From: CAZNPL01 sp964574815
GTDB lineage: Bacteria > Planctomycetota > Phycisphaerae > UBA1845
Direction of reading: 5' to 3'
Length of the DNA stretch: 64,000 nucleotides
NCBI GenBank assembly: GCA_964574815.1
Contig: CAZNPL010000011.1
Location: forward strand, 83,454 to 147,453
The notes below the pieces were generated by a model. The model was not told the DNA's origin. It saw only the letters and a list, made by a program, of their open reading frames with translations, and ran no database searches. Shown one piece after another: positions 8,531 through 17,229 of the stretch; position 1 is the stretch's first letter, and each line of letters begins with the position of its first letter. A program made the translations under genes and the position numbers.

Positions 8531-10564
8531 ATGTTATCGATGATCGGACGAATGACGGGCGGGGTCTGGCTTTGCTTGCTTTTGGTGTGGCCCGCGGCGG
8601 GTCAGCCGAACGATGAGCCGGCGCAGGAGGAGACGGTCAATCCTCTGGTGGCCAAACAGGAGATGATTCGCGATCGAATCGCGCGGCTGGAGGATCGGAT
8701 GTTCCGGCTTCGCGATGAACTGCTCGACAGCGAGCCTGAGAATGCGGCGCGGCTGGCCGAGGCGCTGGAACGTGCTGGGGAACTGGGCGTTGACGAGCGG
8801 GTCGATGCGCTGCTCGGGGAACTCCGGGACGGCGGCCGGCTTGATGAGGCGGTGGAGACTCAGGAGGAGTTGCTTGCGGATCTCGAGACGCTGCTGCAGA
8901 CGTTGACGGTCAAGCACGGGGACGAGGAGGAGCGGGAGCGCGAAATCGCCCGTTTGGAGGAGCTCAAGGCGCGAGTCGGCGACTTGGCGCAACGCCAGCG
9001 GGCTTTGCGGGACGAAACGACCGGTCAGACGCGCCGGCAGCGGCGAGCGGCGCGGATCGGCGATGCGATTCGGCGTTTGGATAATATTCTTCATCAACAG
9101 GAATCACTGGCCGAGGGGACGCGGCAGGCGAATTCGGCCGATGCTCAGAAGGCTCTGGGGAAAGAACAGGGGGATTTGAAGGAGGAGACCGAGCATCTCG
9201 CCGACGACGTGAAAGCGCTCGGCGCCGAATCGGAAGCGGGAGAGGCCGAGGGACAGTCGGGGGAATCCGGTTCGCAGAGCGGTGGGCAGCAGGGCGAGTC
9301 GTCGCAGGGTCAGCAAAGCGGACAATCGGGCGAGCAGCAGGGCAGCGAGCAGCAAAGTCCGACCGAGTCGGCGGCTGAACATCTTCAGTCTGCGCAGGGG
9401 AAGATGGGCGAGGCGCAGTCGGAGCTTAACAAAGGAAAGCAGGGTTCGGCGCAGTCGAAGCAGGAATCGGCGATCGAGGATCTGAAGCGGGCGCGGCATC
9501 GATTGCAGGAGGAGAAGGAAAGGCTCGAAGGGGAAGGTGAGCCCGAGCGATTGGCCGAGGGGCAGAAACAGCTGTCCAAGAAGGCCGAGTCTCTGTTGGA
9601 CGAGATGCGGGGCGAATCACAGAGCGGTCAACAGGGCGGCCAGCAGGGGCAGCAAGGTCAGCAGGGACAGCAAGGGCAACAGGGGCAACAGCAAGGCGGC
9701 CAGCAGCAACAGGGTGGACAACAGCAGGGAGGGCAGCAGTCGCAGGAGCAGCAGACCCCGGGGCAGGATCAGGTTCAGCGGGCGCAGGGGCACATGGACG
9801 ATGCCAGCGAGGACCTCGACGAGGAGGACACGCGGGAGGCGGCCCAGGATCAGGACGCGGCCGTCGAGCAGCTCGAGGATGCTCTGGCGGAGTTGGAGGA
9901 GGCGCTTCGACAGTTGCGCGAGGAAGAGCAGGAGGAGCTGCTCCGCGATCTGGAGAGCCGGTTCCGGGAGATGCTGGCCAAGCAGCTCGAGATCAACGGG
10001 GGCACGCTGGAACTGCACGAGATCGGTGTGGAGCAGTTTACGCGTGCGGATTATCTGAGGGCTGCGGAACTTTCGAGCGATCAGGACGCGCTCGCGGGCG
10101 AGGCGTCGAAGGCGCTTCACATTTTGGAAGAGGAGGGGACGACGGTTGTGTTCCCGGCCATTCTCGATCAGCTCGCCGCTGATATGGGGGTGGTGGCCGA
10201 GCGGCTGGCTGAGCCGGACGTGGGCGTCATGACTCAAACGTTGGAGGAGGAGATCGCGAAGACGCTGGAGGATCTGGTGGAGGCGATCGAACGGAAACTG
10301 GACGAGATGCAGCAACAGCAGGGACAGCAACCGCCTCAGGGGGCGCCGAGCGAACAGCCGCTGCTGCCGACGTCGGCGGAGTTAAAGTTGCTGCGTTCCG
10401 TGCAGGTGCGGGTGTTGAACCGGACCAGCGTCATCGAACAGGAGCACGTGCAGGGGAAGCTGGGCGGCGAGGAGCTTGAACGGGTGACCCGGGCTGCGGA
10501 ACGGCGTCAGCGGGAGGCGGCAGAGATCGCCACGGAGATGCGCGAGCTGGAGGACGAATTATGA
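8531..10564 (+). CDS. Secreted coiled-coil protein with Q/G-rich low-complexity region
   Basis: 677 aa. The frame opens earlier, but GGAGGTG at 8521-8527 favours the ATG at 8531 (ATG at 8528 is too close), which gives a clean signal peptide (MLSMIGRMTGGVWLCLLLVWPAAG). The mature protein alternates long charged coiled coils (residues ~20-230) with two Q/S/G-rich stretches (about 230-280 and 355-420, largely QGQQ, QGGQ and SGQ units), then a second helical half ending LKLLRSVQVRVLNRTSVIE and a final coiled coil. Similar Q-rich segments are known in DUF4175 proteins, so this gene and the previous one may represent a split version of that architecture. The repeats are in-frame codon repeats. Function unknown. 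Confidence 0.7.
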   Translation: MLSMIGRMTGGVWLCLLLVWPAAGQPNDEPAQEETVNPLVAKQEMIRDRIARLEDRMFRLRDELLDSEPENAARLAEALERAGELGVDERVDALLGELRDGGRLDEAVETQEELLADLETLLQTLTVKHGDEEEREREIARLEELKARVGDLAQRQRALRDETTGQTRRQRRAARIGDAIRRLDNILHQQESLAEGTRQANSADAQKALGKEQGDLKEETEHLADDVKALGAESEAGEAEGQSGESGSQSGGQQGESSQGQQSGQSGEQQGSEQQSPTESAAEHLQSAQGKMGEAQSELNKGKQGSAQSKQESAIEDLKRARHRLQEEKERLEGEGEPERLAEGQKQLSKKAESLLDEMRGESQSGQQGGQQGQQGQQGQQGQQGQQQGGQQQQGGQQQGGQQSQEQQTPGQDQVQRAQGHMDDASEDLDEEDTREAAQDQDAAVEQLEDALAELEEALRQLREEEQEELLRDLESRFREMLAKQLEINGGTLELHEIGVEQFTRADYLRAAELSSDQDALAGEASKALHILEEEGTTVVFPAILDQLAADMGVVAERLAEPDVGVMTQTLEEEIAKTLEDLVEAIERKLDEMQQQQGQQPPQGAPSEQPLLPTSAELKLLRSVQVRVLNRTSVIEQEHVQGKLGGEELERVTRAAERRQREAAEIATEMRELEDEL

Positions 10565-11637
10565 GTGTCGGATCGATCCTCGCAAGCGCGTTCCCGCGGG
10601 CGCGCTCCTGGCGGAAGGTCGGCCCGTGGGCGCTTGGGTGCCTGCTGGTTTCGTCGGGTGTCGTCGGCGGCTCGGTGACGGATGAAACGGTCGAGGCCTT
10701 CGTCGAGCATGTGCGGCAGAGCGAGTCGTTTGCGGAAGAGGCCAAGGCGTTTGTCATTCGGATCTGGGAAGAGCGGGATGAGGAGGGATTGCCGGGTTCG
10801 TTCATCGCGGAATCACTGGCGGTTCTTTCTCCGGCGTTTCGGAGCGGGCTCGATGCGTACGATGAGGAGCAATTCGAACGAGCTTATGAATTACTGACTG
10901 CGCTGTCCGATGGAGAGGATCCGTATCTGGCGGCCAACGCGACGTTTCTGGCCATCAAGGCGCTGGTGGCGCAGGAGAAGCTTGTTGAGGCGCGTGAGCG
11001 GCTGGAGGTGTTTCTGAAGGACCCTACGGCCGTTGATCTTTACACGGTTCATGCGGCCGAGGCGGCGTATTTGCGTGGGTACCTGGCGCTGCAGGATCTG
11101 CAATACCATGAGGCCTTTATGGCATTCAACAGCATGCTGGAGCGATATCCGGAGGCGGGTCAGCGGCTTCGCGTCTCGGCGCGTCAGATTCTGGCGGAGT
11201 TGCGGCGGCGGCGGCCCGAGCGGATCGGCGACGTGGCCGATCTGATGGCGTTTGCGGGGCGGCGGCTGGGTCATCTCGATACAGGGGCGCGTGTTCAGGA
11301 GCGGCAGCAGCGTGCGATCGATCTGCTGGATCAACTGATCGAGGAGGCGGAGCAGCGCGAGCAATCGGGCGGCGGAGGCGGCGGCGGGTCCAGTTCGGGC
11401 GGTACACCGCGAGGCGGGCAATCGCCGTCGAATCCGATGCCAGACTCGGCGCTTCCGGGCGGCGGCGGGGAGGACATGCAGCTTCGTTCGCGGCGGCAGG
11501 CCCGGCCCGGGGAGGCGTGGGGTGGGATGCCGCCGGCGGAGCGCGAGCGTATTCTACAGCAGTTGCGTGACAGTTTTCCGTCGCGCTACCGGCAGCTTGT
11601 CGAGCAGTATTATGAGGAGTTGGGCAAGCAGCCGTGA
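10561..11637 (+). CDS. TPR-like secreted protein of the Bat-type operon
   Basis: 358 aa; its ATG overlaps the previous stop codon (ATGA), indicating translational coupling. An N-terminal hydrophobic segment (WALGCLLVSSGVVGG) probably serves as a signal anchor. Residues ~90-200 show helical pairs typical of tetratricopeptide-like repeats (GLDAYDEEQFERAYELLTAL; AAYLRGYLALQDLQYHEAF). A glycine/serine linker near residue 270 leads to a short conserved tail (PAERERILQQLRDSFPSRYR). BatB/C-type TPR partners occur in comparable operons, so a scaffold role is plausible but unproven. Confidence 0.68.
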   Translation: MSVGSILASAFPRARSWRKVGPWALGCLLVSSGVVGGSVTDETVEAFVEHVRQSESFAEEAKAFVIRIWEERDEEGLPGSFIAESLAVLSPAFRSGLDAYDEEQFERAYELLTALSDGEDPYLAANATFLAIKALVAQEKLVEARERLEVFLKDPTAVDLYTVHAAEAAYLRGYLALQDLQYHEAFMAFNSMLERYPEAGQRLRVSARQILAELRRRRPERIGDVADLMAFAGRRLGHLDTGARVQERQQRAIDLLDQLIEEAEQREQSGGGGGGGSSSGGTPRGGQSPSNPMPDSALPGGGGEDMQLRSRRQARPGEAWGGMPPAERERILQQLRDSFPSRYRQLVEQYYEELGKQP

Positions 11638-12848
11638 CTGACCGACGGGCCATGCGAACCTGGATGGTGGTCATTTCGTTTTGGGCGTGTGTTCCGGCGA
11701 GCGCTGCGAGCGTCACGGTGGAGCGGATCGACGGGCGTTTGCAGCAGTGTTCGTTTTCGGCGGCGTCGTCGGATGCGATCACGGTCACGTGCGATGAGTT
11801 GACGAGCATTCCCCTTGACGAGTTGACCCGCATTGAATTCGGCCGGCGTTCGACGGACGGCGAGGCGGAAGGGGCGGTACTTTATCTTGATGTTGGAGGG
11901 CGGCTGCGCGGGGATATTGTTGACGCCCGGGGTGAATCGGTTGTCGCGGACACGAGCGTTGGGGACGATCTGGAGATCGGGCTTTCGTTTATTGCGGGGA
12001 TCTGGTTCGGATCGGAGGCCGGTGCGGAGGAAGCGCGGGCGGCGTTCGATCGGGCAATTGCGGACCGACTACCGGGCAAGGACGTGCTGCTGATCGAGCG
12101 TGAGGGCGCGGTCAGCCTGGTACGGGGACGGGTGGTGTCGCTGGGTGCGGACGGCGGGACGATCCGGCTGAATCGCAAGGAGTTCGATTTCAAGCGGGAG
12201 GGGCTGGTCGGGATCGTGTTCGCAGCCGGCGTGGGGCACGACACGCGAGTGCCTGCGCTGGTTCGGCTGGCGGACGGCACGGAGCTTCCGGGGCGGATTG
12301 TGGAGGCCGATGCGCACCGGTTTGTCTTTGCACCGGCCTTCGAGGGTGAGGTCGAGATTCCGTTGGCGCAAATCGCCTCCGTCACGTTTTTCAGCGATCG
12401 TGTTACGTATCTCAGCACACTGTCTCCGGTGAACGAGGCGTCGTCGGGGGTGCTCCATTCTTCGTGGCCGACCCGGTTTGACCGCAACGTGATAAATCGC
12501 ACGATTTCGCTCGGGGGGAGGTCTTACGAACGGGGGATCGGGATGCGCGCGGATGCCGCAGTCGAGTACGACCTGGGGGGAGGTTTCGAGACTTTTGCGG
12601 CGACGATCGGGATTGACGACGCCGTGCGTCCCCGCGGGACGGTTCGATTTCGCGTGGAAGGCGATGGGCGCGAGTTGTTCGACAGCGGGGTGGTGACCGG
12701 GGAGGACGAGGCGCAGCGGATTGCGGTGGATGTTCGGGGGGTATCGCGGCTGACGCTGATGGTGGGGAACGCCGATGGGCTGGATTTGTCAGATCATGCG
12801 GACTGGGCGGACGCGCGACTGATCAAACCGCGCGAGGGTGGAGATTAG
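11634..12848 (+). CDS. Secreted NPCBM/NEW2-domain protein
   Basis: 404 aa from a GTG that overlaps the preceding stop; an ATG at 11652 giving the signal peptide MRTWMVVISFWACVPASAA is an equally good start. Residues ~25-260 contain three similar beta-strand modules with the recurring theme 'G..L.G.IV.....' and 'IPL..L..I.F', resembling small barrel repeats. Residues ~265-400 match the NPCBM (novel putative carbohydrate-binding module) pattern: NRTISLGGRSYERGIGMRA, DLGGGFETFAATIGIDDA and FRVEGDGRELFDSGVVTG. NPCBM modules bind glycans at the surface or in the periplasm. It is adjacent to HtrA-like proteins, suggesting an envelope function. Confidence 0.82.
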   Translation: MTDRRAMRTWMVVISFWACVPASAASVTVERIDGRLQQCSFSAASSDAITVTCDELTSIPLDELTRIEFGRRSTDGEAEGAVLYLDVGGRLRGDIVDARGESVVADTSVGDDLEIGLSFIAGIWFGSEAGAEEARAAFDRAIADRLPGKDVLLIEREGAVSLVRGRVVSLGADGGTIRLNRKEFDFKREGLVGIVFAAGVGHDTRVPALVRLADGTELPGRIVEADAHRFVFAPAFEGEVEIPLAQIASVTFFSDRVTYLSTLSPVNEASSGVLHSSWPTRFDRNVINRTISLGGRSYERGIGMRADAAVEYDLGGGFETFAATIGIDDAVRPRGTVRFRVEGDGRELFDSGVVTGEDEAQRIAVDVRGVSRLTLMVGNADGLDLSDHADWADARLIKPREGGD

Positions 12849-14531
12849 ATGAGCGCGTGGATGCTGCAATGCGGGTTGGTGGCCGTCGCGCTATTCGGTG
12901 CCGCCCCTTCGGAAGACGCCATTGAGCGCGCATTGGAACTGGAGGAGAAGCGCATCGCGGTAATTGCGGAGGTTGCGCCGACGATCGTCTCTGTCTTTGA
13001 CGAGGATCAGAGCGGCGGCGGGTCCGGCGTTCTCATCGACGAGGCGGGCTATGGTCTGACCAACTTCCACGTGGTGATGGGGATGCTGTCGTCGCGCCGG
13101 GGGCTGGGTGGACTGGACGACGGGGAGCTTTACCCGCTTGAAGTGCTGGGCATCGATATCACGGGCGACGTGGCGATGTTCCGGCTAACGGGCAGGGATC
13201 GGTTCGAGGCGGCTCCGCTGGGGGATTCGAGCACGGTGGATCGGGGTGACCCGGTCATCGCGATGGGCAATCCGTTCACGCTGGCGGAGGACTATTCGCC
13301 GACGGTGACGACCGGGATTGTGACCGGGATTCATCGTTACCAGGGGGAGAGTGAGACGCTGGTGTATACGGACGCGATCCAGACGGACGCGGCGATCAAC
13401 CCGGGCAATTCGGGCGGTCCGCTGTTCGATTCTGAGGGGCGTGTGATCGGGATCAACGGGCGGATCTCGGCCGAGATGCACAAGTATGCGCGGGGGCGGT
13501 ACAACGTCGGGCTGGGTTATGCCATCACGATCAATCAGATCAAGCGGTTCATTCCTTCGTTGCGGGCGGGGCTTCTGGCCAAGCATGGGACGCTGCTGGC
13601 GACCGTGGTGGATCGAGGCGAGGACGTCGTGTTCAACGATTTATATGAGGACGCACCGGCGTGGAACGCGGGGGTCCGGGTGGGCAATAAGCTGCTGCGG
13701 TTCGGGGGGGGCGAGATCGCGTCAGCGAACCAGTTTCTGAGCCTGCTGGGCACTTACCCGGAGAACTGGCCCGTGGCGATCAGCTTCGAGTCGTTCGGGC
13801 GCGTGCGGCACAAGGTGGTGCGGCTGGAGGGCGTGACGCCGCCGATGCGGGCTGATTTCGTAGTGGACGGCGAGGTGAACCGCCGGGCGGTGGAGCGAGC
13901 GCAGCGCGGATTTCGTGAGGCGGTTTTCGGCGCCGGGGCGGCGGTTCCCGAGGTGTGGACGTGGACGGTGGAGCGGGTCGATCCGGACGGGTCATCTTGG
14001 ACGTACCGCCTCCGGGACGACGGCGGGCCGGTTATCGAGCGGGTCGAGCTGGATGCGCAAGGTGAGGCGAGTCGCCGGCTGGCGCTTGACGTTCGTACGG
14101 GGCGCTGGACAGAGGGCGAGGAAGAATACGCGGCCTCGGATGCCGAATCGCTTTACTATCGTGCCATGCGGGCAGTTCGGGGACTTCTGGCGGTCGCTAC
14201 GGAGGACGCGGCTCTGACGCAGGAACTGTTTCATGCCGGGTCGGACGCCATCACCGAAATCGACGCGGACGGGAATATCACGAGGGAGCGGCCGCTGGAG
14301 GCGGTCGAGATGGAGCTTTCCGAGGACGTCGCGCTGCATGTGGCGTTCGAGGTTGATACGCATCTGCCGGCCCGTGTGGTGGCGACGGACGCGGCCACGG
14401 ATTTCGAGGTGGAGATCCGGCTGGACGACTATCGCGAGGCGGGCGGGGTGGTGTGGCCTCATCGGGCGGTGCTGGATTCGCCGGGCATGCGCTTCACGGA
14501 GCGATATGTGGATCTGACGGTGAGCAAATGA
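12849..14531 (+). CDS. HtrA/DegP-like trypsin-type serine protease with PDZ domain (catalytically intact)
   Basis: 560 aa, starting immediately after the previous stop with GGAG 5 nt before the ATG. A short signal peptide (LVAVALFGAAP) is followed by a trypsin-like domain with a complete triad: His74 in LTNFHVV, Asp107 in GDVAMFRL and Ser188 in NPGNSGGPL. A PDZ-like segment follows (residues ~235-300, VVFNDLYEDAPAWNAGVRVG), then a ~260-residue C-terminal region of unknown type rich in acidic residues (VDPDGSSWTYRLRDDGGPVI). It is longer than typical DegP proteins. Periplasmic or envelope protein quality control is the family role. It heads a tandem of three related genes, and only this one should be proteolytic. 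Confidence 0.88.
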   Translation: MSAWMLQCGLVAVALFGAAPSEDAIERALELEEKRIAVIAEVAPTIVSVFDEDQSGGGSGVLIDEAGYGLTNFHVVMGMLSSRRGLGGLDDGELYPLEVLGIDITGDVAMFRLTGRDRFEAAPLGDSSTVDRGDPVIAMGNPFTLAEDYSPTVTTGIVTGIHRYQGESETLVYTDAIQTDAAINPGNSGGPLFDSEGRVIGINGRISAEMHKYARGRYNVGLGYAITINQIKRFIPSLRAGLLAKHGTLLATVVDRGEDVVFNDLYEDAPAWNAGVRVGNKLLRFGGGEIASANQFLSLLGTYPENWPVAISFESFGRVRHKVVRLEGVTPPMRADFVVDGEVNRRAVERAQRGFREAVFGAGAAVPEVWTWTVERVDPDGSSWTYRLRDDGGPVIERVELDAQGEASRRLALDVRTGRWTEGEEEYAASDAESLYYRAMRAVRGLLAVATEDAALTQELFHAGSDAITEIDADGNITRERPLEAVEMELSEDVALHVAFEVDTHLPARVVATDAATDFEVEIRLDDYREAGGVVWPHRAVLDSPGMRFTERYVDLTVSK

Positions 14532-15574
14532 TGCGCTGTTTTGGCCTATCCGTCATGATGGCGTTTATTGCGTCAACGGCACCGAACGTTTTCGGGAGCG
14601 GTTTCGATCGGGCCATTGATCGGGCGAGTCCCGCAACGGTTCGTTTGTACGGAGCGAAGGCGGGGCTTTCGGCCGGTTACGGTAGCGGTGTGCTGATTTC
14701 GGGCGACGGGCTGGTCGTTACGGTTTATTCGTTGCTTCTGGACGCGGAGCATCTTCGGGCGGTCACCTTCGACGGGACGACGTACGGGGCGGAGTTGATC
14801 GGGAGCGATCGGGAGCTTCAGCTTGCGTTGCTGCGTCTGACACCGCAGTCCCGTTACGATCGTCGCGGTCATCTCATCCCCGAGGAGCGGATTCAGGCGG
14901 ACACGTTTGATTATCTGGAGCCGAGCGATTCGACGGTGCTCAGGCCGGGCGACTGGGTTCTGGCCGCGGGCAACCCGTTCAAGGTGGCGGAGGGGGCCGA
15001 GCGGGTCTCCGTGACGGCGGGCGTATTCAGCACGCGCACACGGCTCGACGCGAAGCGCAAGGTTCGCGATTTTCCGTACCGTGGTGAAGTGCTAGTCATC
15101 GATACGATTACGAGTAATCCGGGTGCGCCGGGCGGGCCTCTGGTGAATCTGGACGGTGCATGGATCGGACTGGTCGGGCGGGTGGTGCGTTCGACGCGGA
15201 CGCACACCAACCTCAACTATGCGCTTCCGGTGGAGGTCGTGACGGCGTTCGTGGAGTCTGTGCTGGATCCTTCGACGCATGCACTGGAGGAAATGCAGGA
15301 TCGGCCTGAGGTGTACCATGGGATCGACCTGTTCGAGCTGGGTTATCAGAAGAAGATGGTGTACGTGGATCGGGTGAAACGCGGTTCGCCGGCTCGGGTA
15401 GCGGGGCTGAGGAAGGACGATTTAATCGTTTCGATTGACGGTCACAGCGTGACGGACATCGAGTCTTTCAAAGAGATCATGCGTACGAAAGCGCCGGGCG
15501 ATCGGGTGAAGATCGTGGTGATCCGGGACGACGACATCAAGAATCTCTCGCTCGAGCTGGAGGCGAAGCACTGA
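14528..15574 (+). CDS. HtrA-like pseudoprotease with PDZ domain (triad lost)
   Basis: 348 aa from the ATG at 14528, which overlaps the stop of the upstream protease gene; the frame is open further upstream but that part lies inside the neighbour. It has a signal peptide, a trypsin-like core and a good C-terminal PDZ (GSPARVAGLRKDDLIVSIDG). Aligned with the previous gene, every catalytic position is altered: His is Ser68 (TVYSLLL), Asp is Gln98 (LQLALLRL) and Ser is Pro201 (NPGAPGGPL). The flanking glycines of the oxyanion loop are kept, so the fold is probably intact while activity is not. Likely a binding or regulatory partner of the active protease; inference. Confidence 0.82.
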   Translation: MMRCFGLSVMMAFIASTAPNVFGSGFDRAIDRASPATVRLYGAKAGLSAGYGSGVLISGDGLVVTVYSLLLDAEHLRAVTFDGTTYGAELIGSDRELQLALLRLTPQSRYDRRGHLIPEERIQADTFDYLEPSDSTVLRPGDWVLAAGNPFKVAEGAERVSVTAGVFSTRTRLDAKRKVRDFPYRGEVLVIDTITSNPGAPGGPLVNLDGAWIGLVGRVVRSTRTHTNLNYALPVEVVTAFVESVLDPSTHALEEMQDRPEVYHGIDLFELGYQKKMVYVDRVKRGSPARVAGLRKDDLIVSIDGHSVTDIESFKEIMRTKAPGDRVKIVVIRDDDIKNLSLELEAKH

Positions 15575-16749
15575 TGGGCCAGCGTGTTGGTTGGGTATTG
15601 ACCGGTCTGGTGTTCGCGAGCGTCGTCGGGGCGGCGCGGGCGGACGGTCCCTCCTATGACGTTCTGCGCGCGCGGCAGCACCTGTTTCGGGAGGCGGCCG
15701 AGCGGGCGTCGCGATGGGTGGTTTCCGTCGAGACGATCGGCGGGGCGCAACCTCGGGATCAACTGGACGAGCCGGCGGCCCCACCGACGGACGACGGCAC
15801 GCCTCCGCCGGAGAACGTGTTTCGCGAGACGCTGGGGTCGGATTTTCTGGTGGCGGACGGTCCCACGACGGGGATCGTTTATGACTCTGACGGCTGGATT
15901 CTGACGAGCAGTTTCAACTTTGTGCGGGACCCGGCGCACATCACGGTGCGGCTGAAGGACGGGCGTCAGTTCGTTGCGAGGCTGATCGGGCGGGACAAGG
16001 TTCGCAAGCTGGCGATGCTGAAGATCGATGCTTCGGGTCTGGAGACGGTCGAGTGGGTTCCACATTCGGAGATCGAGGTCGGGCGGACGGCGATTGCGTT
16101 GGGGCGGGGGTTCGGGGGTGAGGAGCCGTCGGTGACCGTGGGCGTGGTAAGTGCGCTTAACCGCATGATGGGGTACGCGATTCAGACGGATGCGAAGCTT
16201 TCGCCGGCGAATTACGGGGGGCCTCTGGTTGACTTTTCGGGAAGGTGTCTGGGGATCTGTGTGCCGATGGCGCAGCGGCCCGGGGAGTTGGCGGGCATCG
16301 AGTTTTACGACGCGGGGGTGGGATTCGCGGTGCCGGAGGATCGGGTGCGGGAGATCGCGGCGGAACTGCAGCAAGGGAAATCGTTCGACCGGGGCTGGCT
16401 GGGTATTCAGATTGATCCGCGTTTTCGGGGGGCGTTGAAGGTTCATCGCGTGGCGGATCCGTCGCCGGTTCATGAGTTGGGGATTCGGGCGGGCGACGAG
16501 ATCGTGCAGGCGAACGGGCACGAGGTTCATCACATCGGTCACTTGCGGAAGGCGATCTACATGGTGCCGGCCGGCGAGGCGGTATGGCTCATCGTTCGGC
16601 GTGACGGGCTGCTTTACTGCTATGACGTCGTTCTGGCTCGCAGCGCCGATCTCGGTCCATTGGTGGAGCGGGGCTTCGAGGTGGACCCGGAGGATCCGCT
16701 GCCATTTCTGGACCGGTTGAGGGAGCGGCGGCGGTGGGGGCCGGGTTGA
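15574..16749 (+). CDS. HtrA-like pseudoprotease with PDZ domain (triad lost), second copy
   Basis: 391 aa, start codon overlapping the previous stop by one base (TGATG). Signal peptide MGQRVGWVLTGLVFASVVGA, trypsin-like core, then a PDZ (ELGIRAGDEIVQANGHEVHH). The catalytic positions again differ from the active paralog: His is replaced by Asn115 (LTSSFNFV), Asp by Lys145 (RKLAMLKI) and Ser by Tyr214 (PANYGGPLV). These replacements are different from those in the preceding gene, so the two copies lost activity independently or diverged far. A positively coupled trio of one active and two inactive HtrA proteins suggests a complex; no partner is proven. Confidence 0.82.
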   Translation: MGQRVGWVLTGLVFASVVGAARADGPSYDVLRARQHLFREAAERASRWVVSVETIGGAQPRDQLDEPAAPPTDDGTPPPENVFRETLGSDFLVADGPTTGIVYDSDGWILTSSFNFVRDPAHITVRLKDGRQFVARLIGRDKVRKLAMLKIDASGLETVEWVPHSEIEVGRTAIALGRGFGGEEPSVTVGVVSALNRMMGYAIQTDAKLSPANYGGPLVDFSGRCLGICVPMAQRPGELAGIEFYDAGVGFAVPEDRVREIAAELQQGKSFDRGWLGIQIDPRFRGALKVHRVADPSPVHELGIRAGDEIVQANGHEVHHIGHLRKAIYMVPAGEAVWLIVRRDGLLYCYDVVLARSADLGPLVERGFEVDPEDPLPFLDRLRERRRWGPG

Positions 16750-17229
16750 TTCGCGGGGGGGCAGATCGCGCGGGGCAATTGTGTAAAGGTGTCGGGGCGG
16801 GCGATTCGGGGGCAAAGTGGCGTTGGCTTGTGACACGCTTGCCGGTCGCATGCCCACGCGAGCGTGGGTAAGGCAGCCGAGCAAATCGCGAGTCCACGTC
16901 CGGAGGAGTTGGGCCAACCGGCACCCTTTGCTAAACACGTATTCGCGAAGGGCGGGCACCTCGCGCGGTTGGGCGGCGGTTTGGGTTTGAATCGCGGTCC
17001 CACCTCCCAAGGAGGTGGGCCACCCGGGCGTACGATTTTCGACAAACATCTCGTTGACAGCCTCCGACACGTGTAGTAGGCCTATAGATGGTTGCTCGAA
17101 AGCGGCCCGGTGGGTTGGTCGCTCGGATGAGCGGCGGTTGTTCGCGTCGCACGGCAGCCGGGACAAGTCACGGTGCTGTACAATGGTTCACGTTGGGAAG
17201 GCGTGTCGTTCAGACGAGTCAGGAGAGGC
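16750..17229. other. Non-coding region with a dispersed palindromic repeat
   Basis: No convincing gene in ~480 nt. It contains one copy of the 55-nt repeat shared with 37734-37788 (listed separately) and a stretch near 16990-17030 with CCCACCTCC/GGAGGTGGG, a short hairpin. A TTGACA at 17054-17059 is present but without a well spaced -10, so I do not call a promoter. The downstream gene has a good AGGAG site at 17221-17225. Confidence 0.5.
16823..16878. repeat. Dispersed repeat with GCGAGC-centred palindrome, copy 1
   Basis: Starts TTGGCTTGTGA and contains CATGCCCACGC followed by GAGCGTGGG, forming a 7-9 bp stem. It matches 37734-37788 at most positions, including a continuous identical run across the palindrome. 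Both copies are extragenic. Confidence 0.6.

Noticed and set aside
17054..17088. TTGACA ... TATAGA as a sigma-70 promoter
   Set aside because: The 23-nt spacer is too long and no better -10 is present at 16-18 nt.
15442..17166. 574-codon minus-strand frame
   Set aside because: Antisense to the third HtrA-like gene, whose family motifs are clear on the plus strand.
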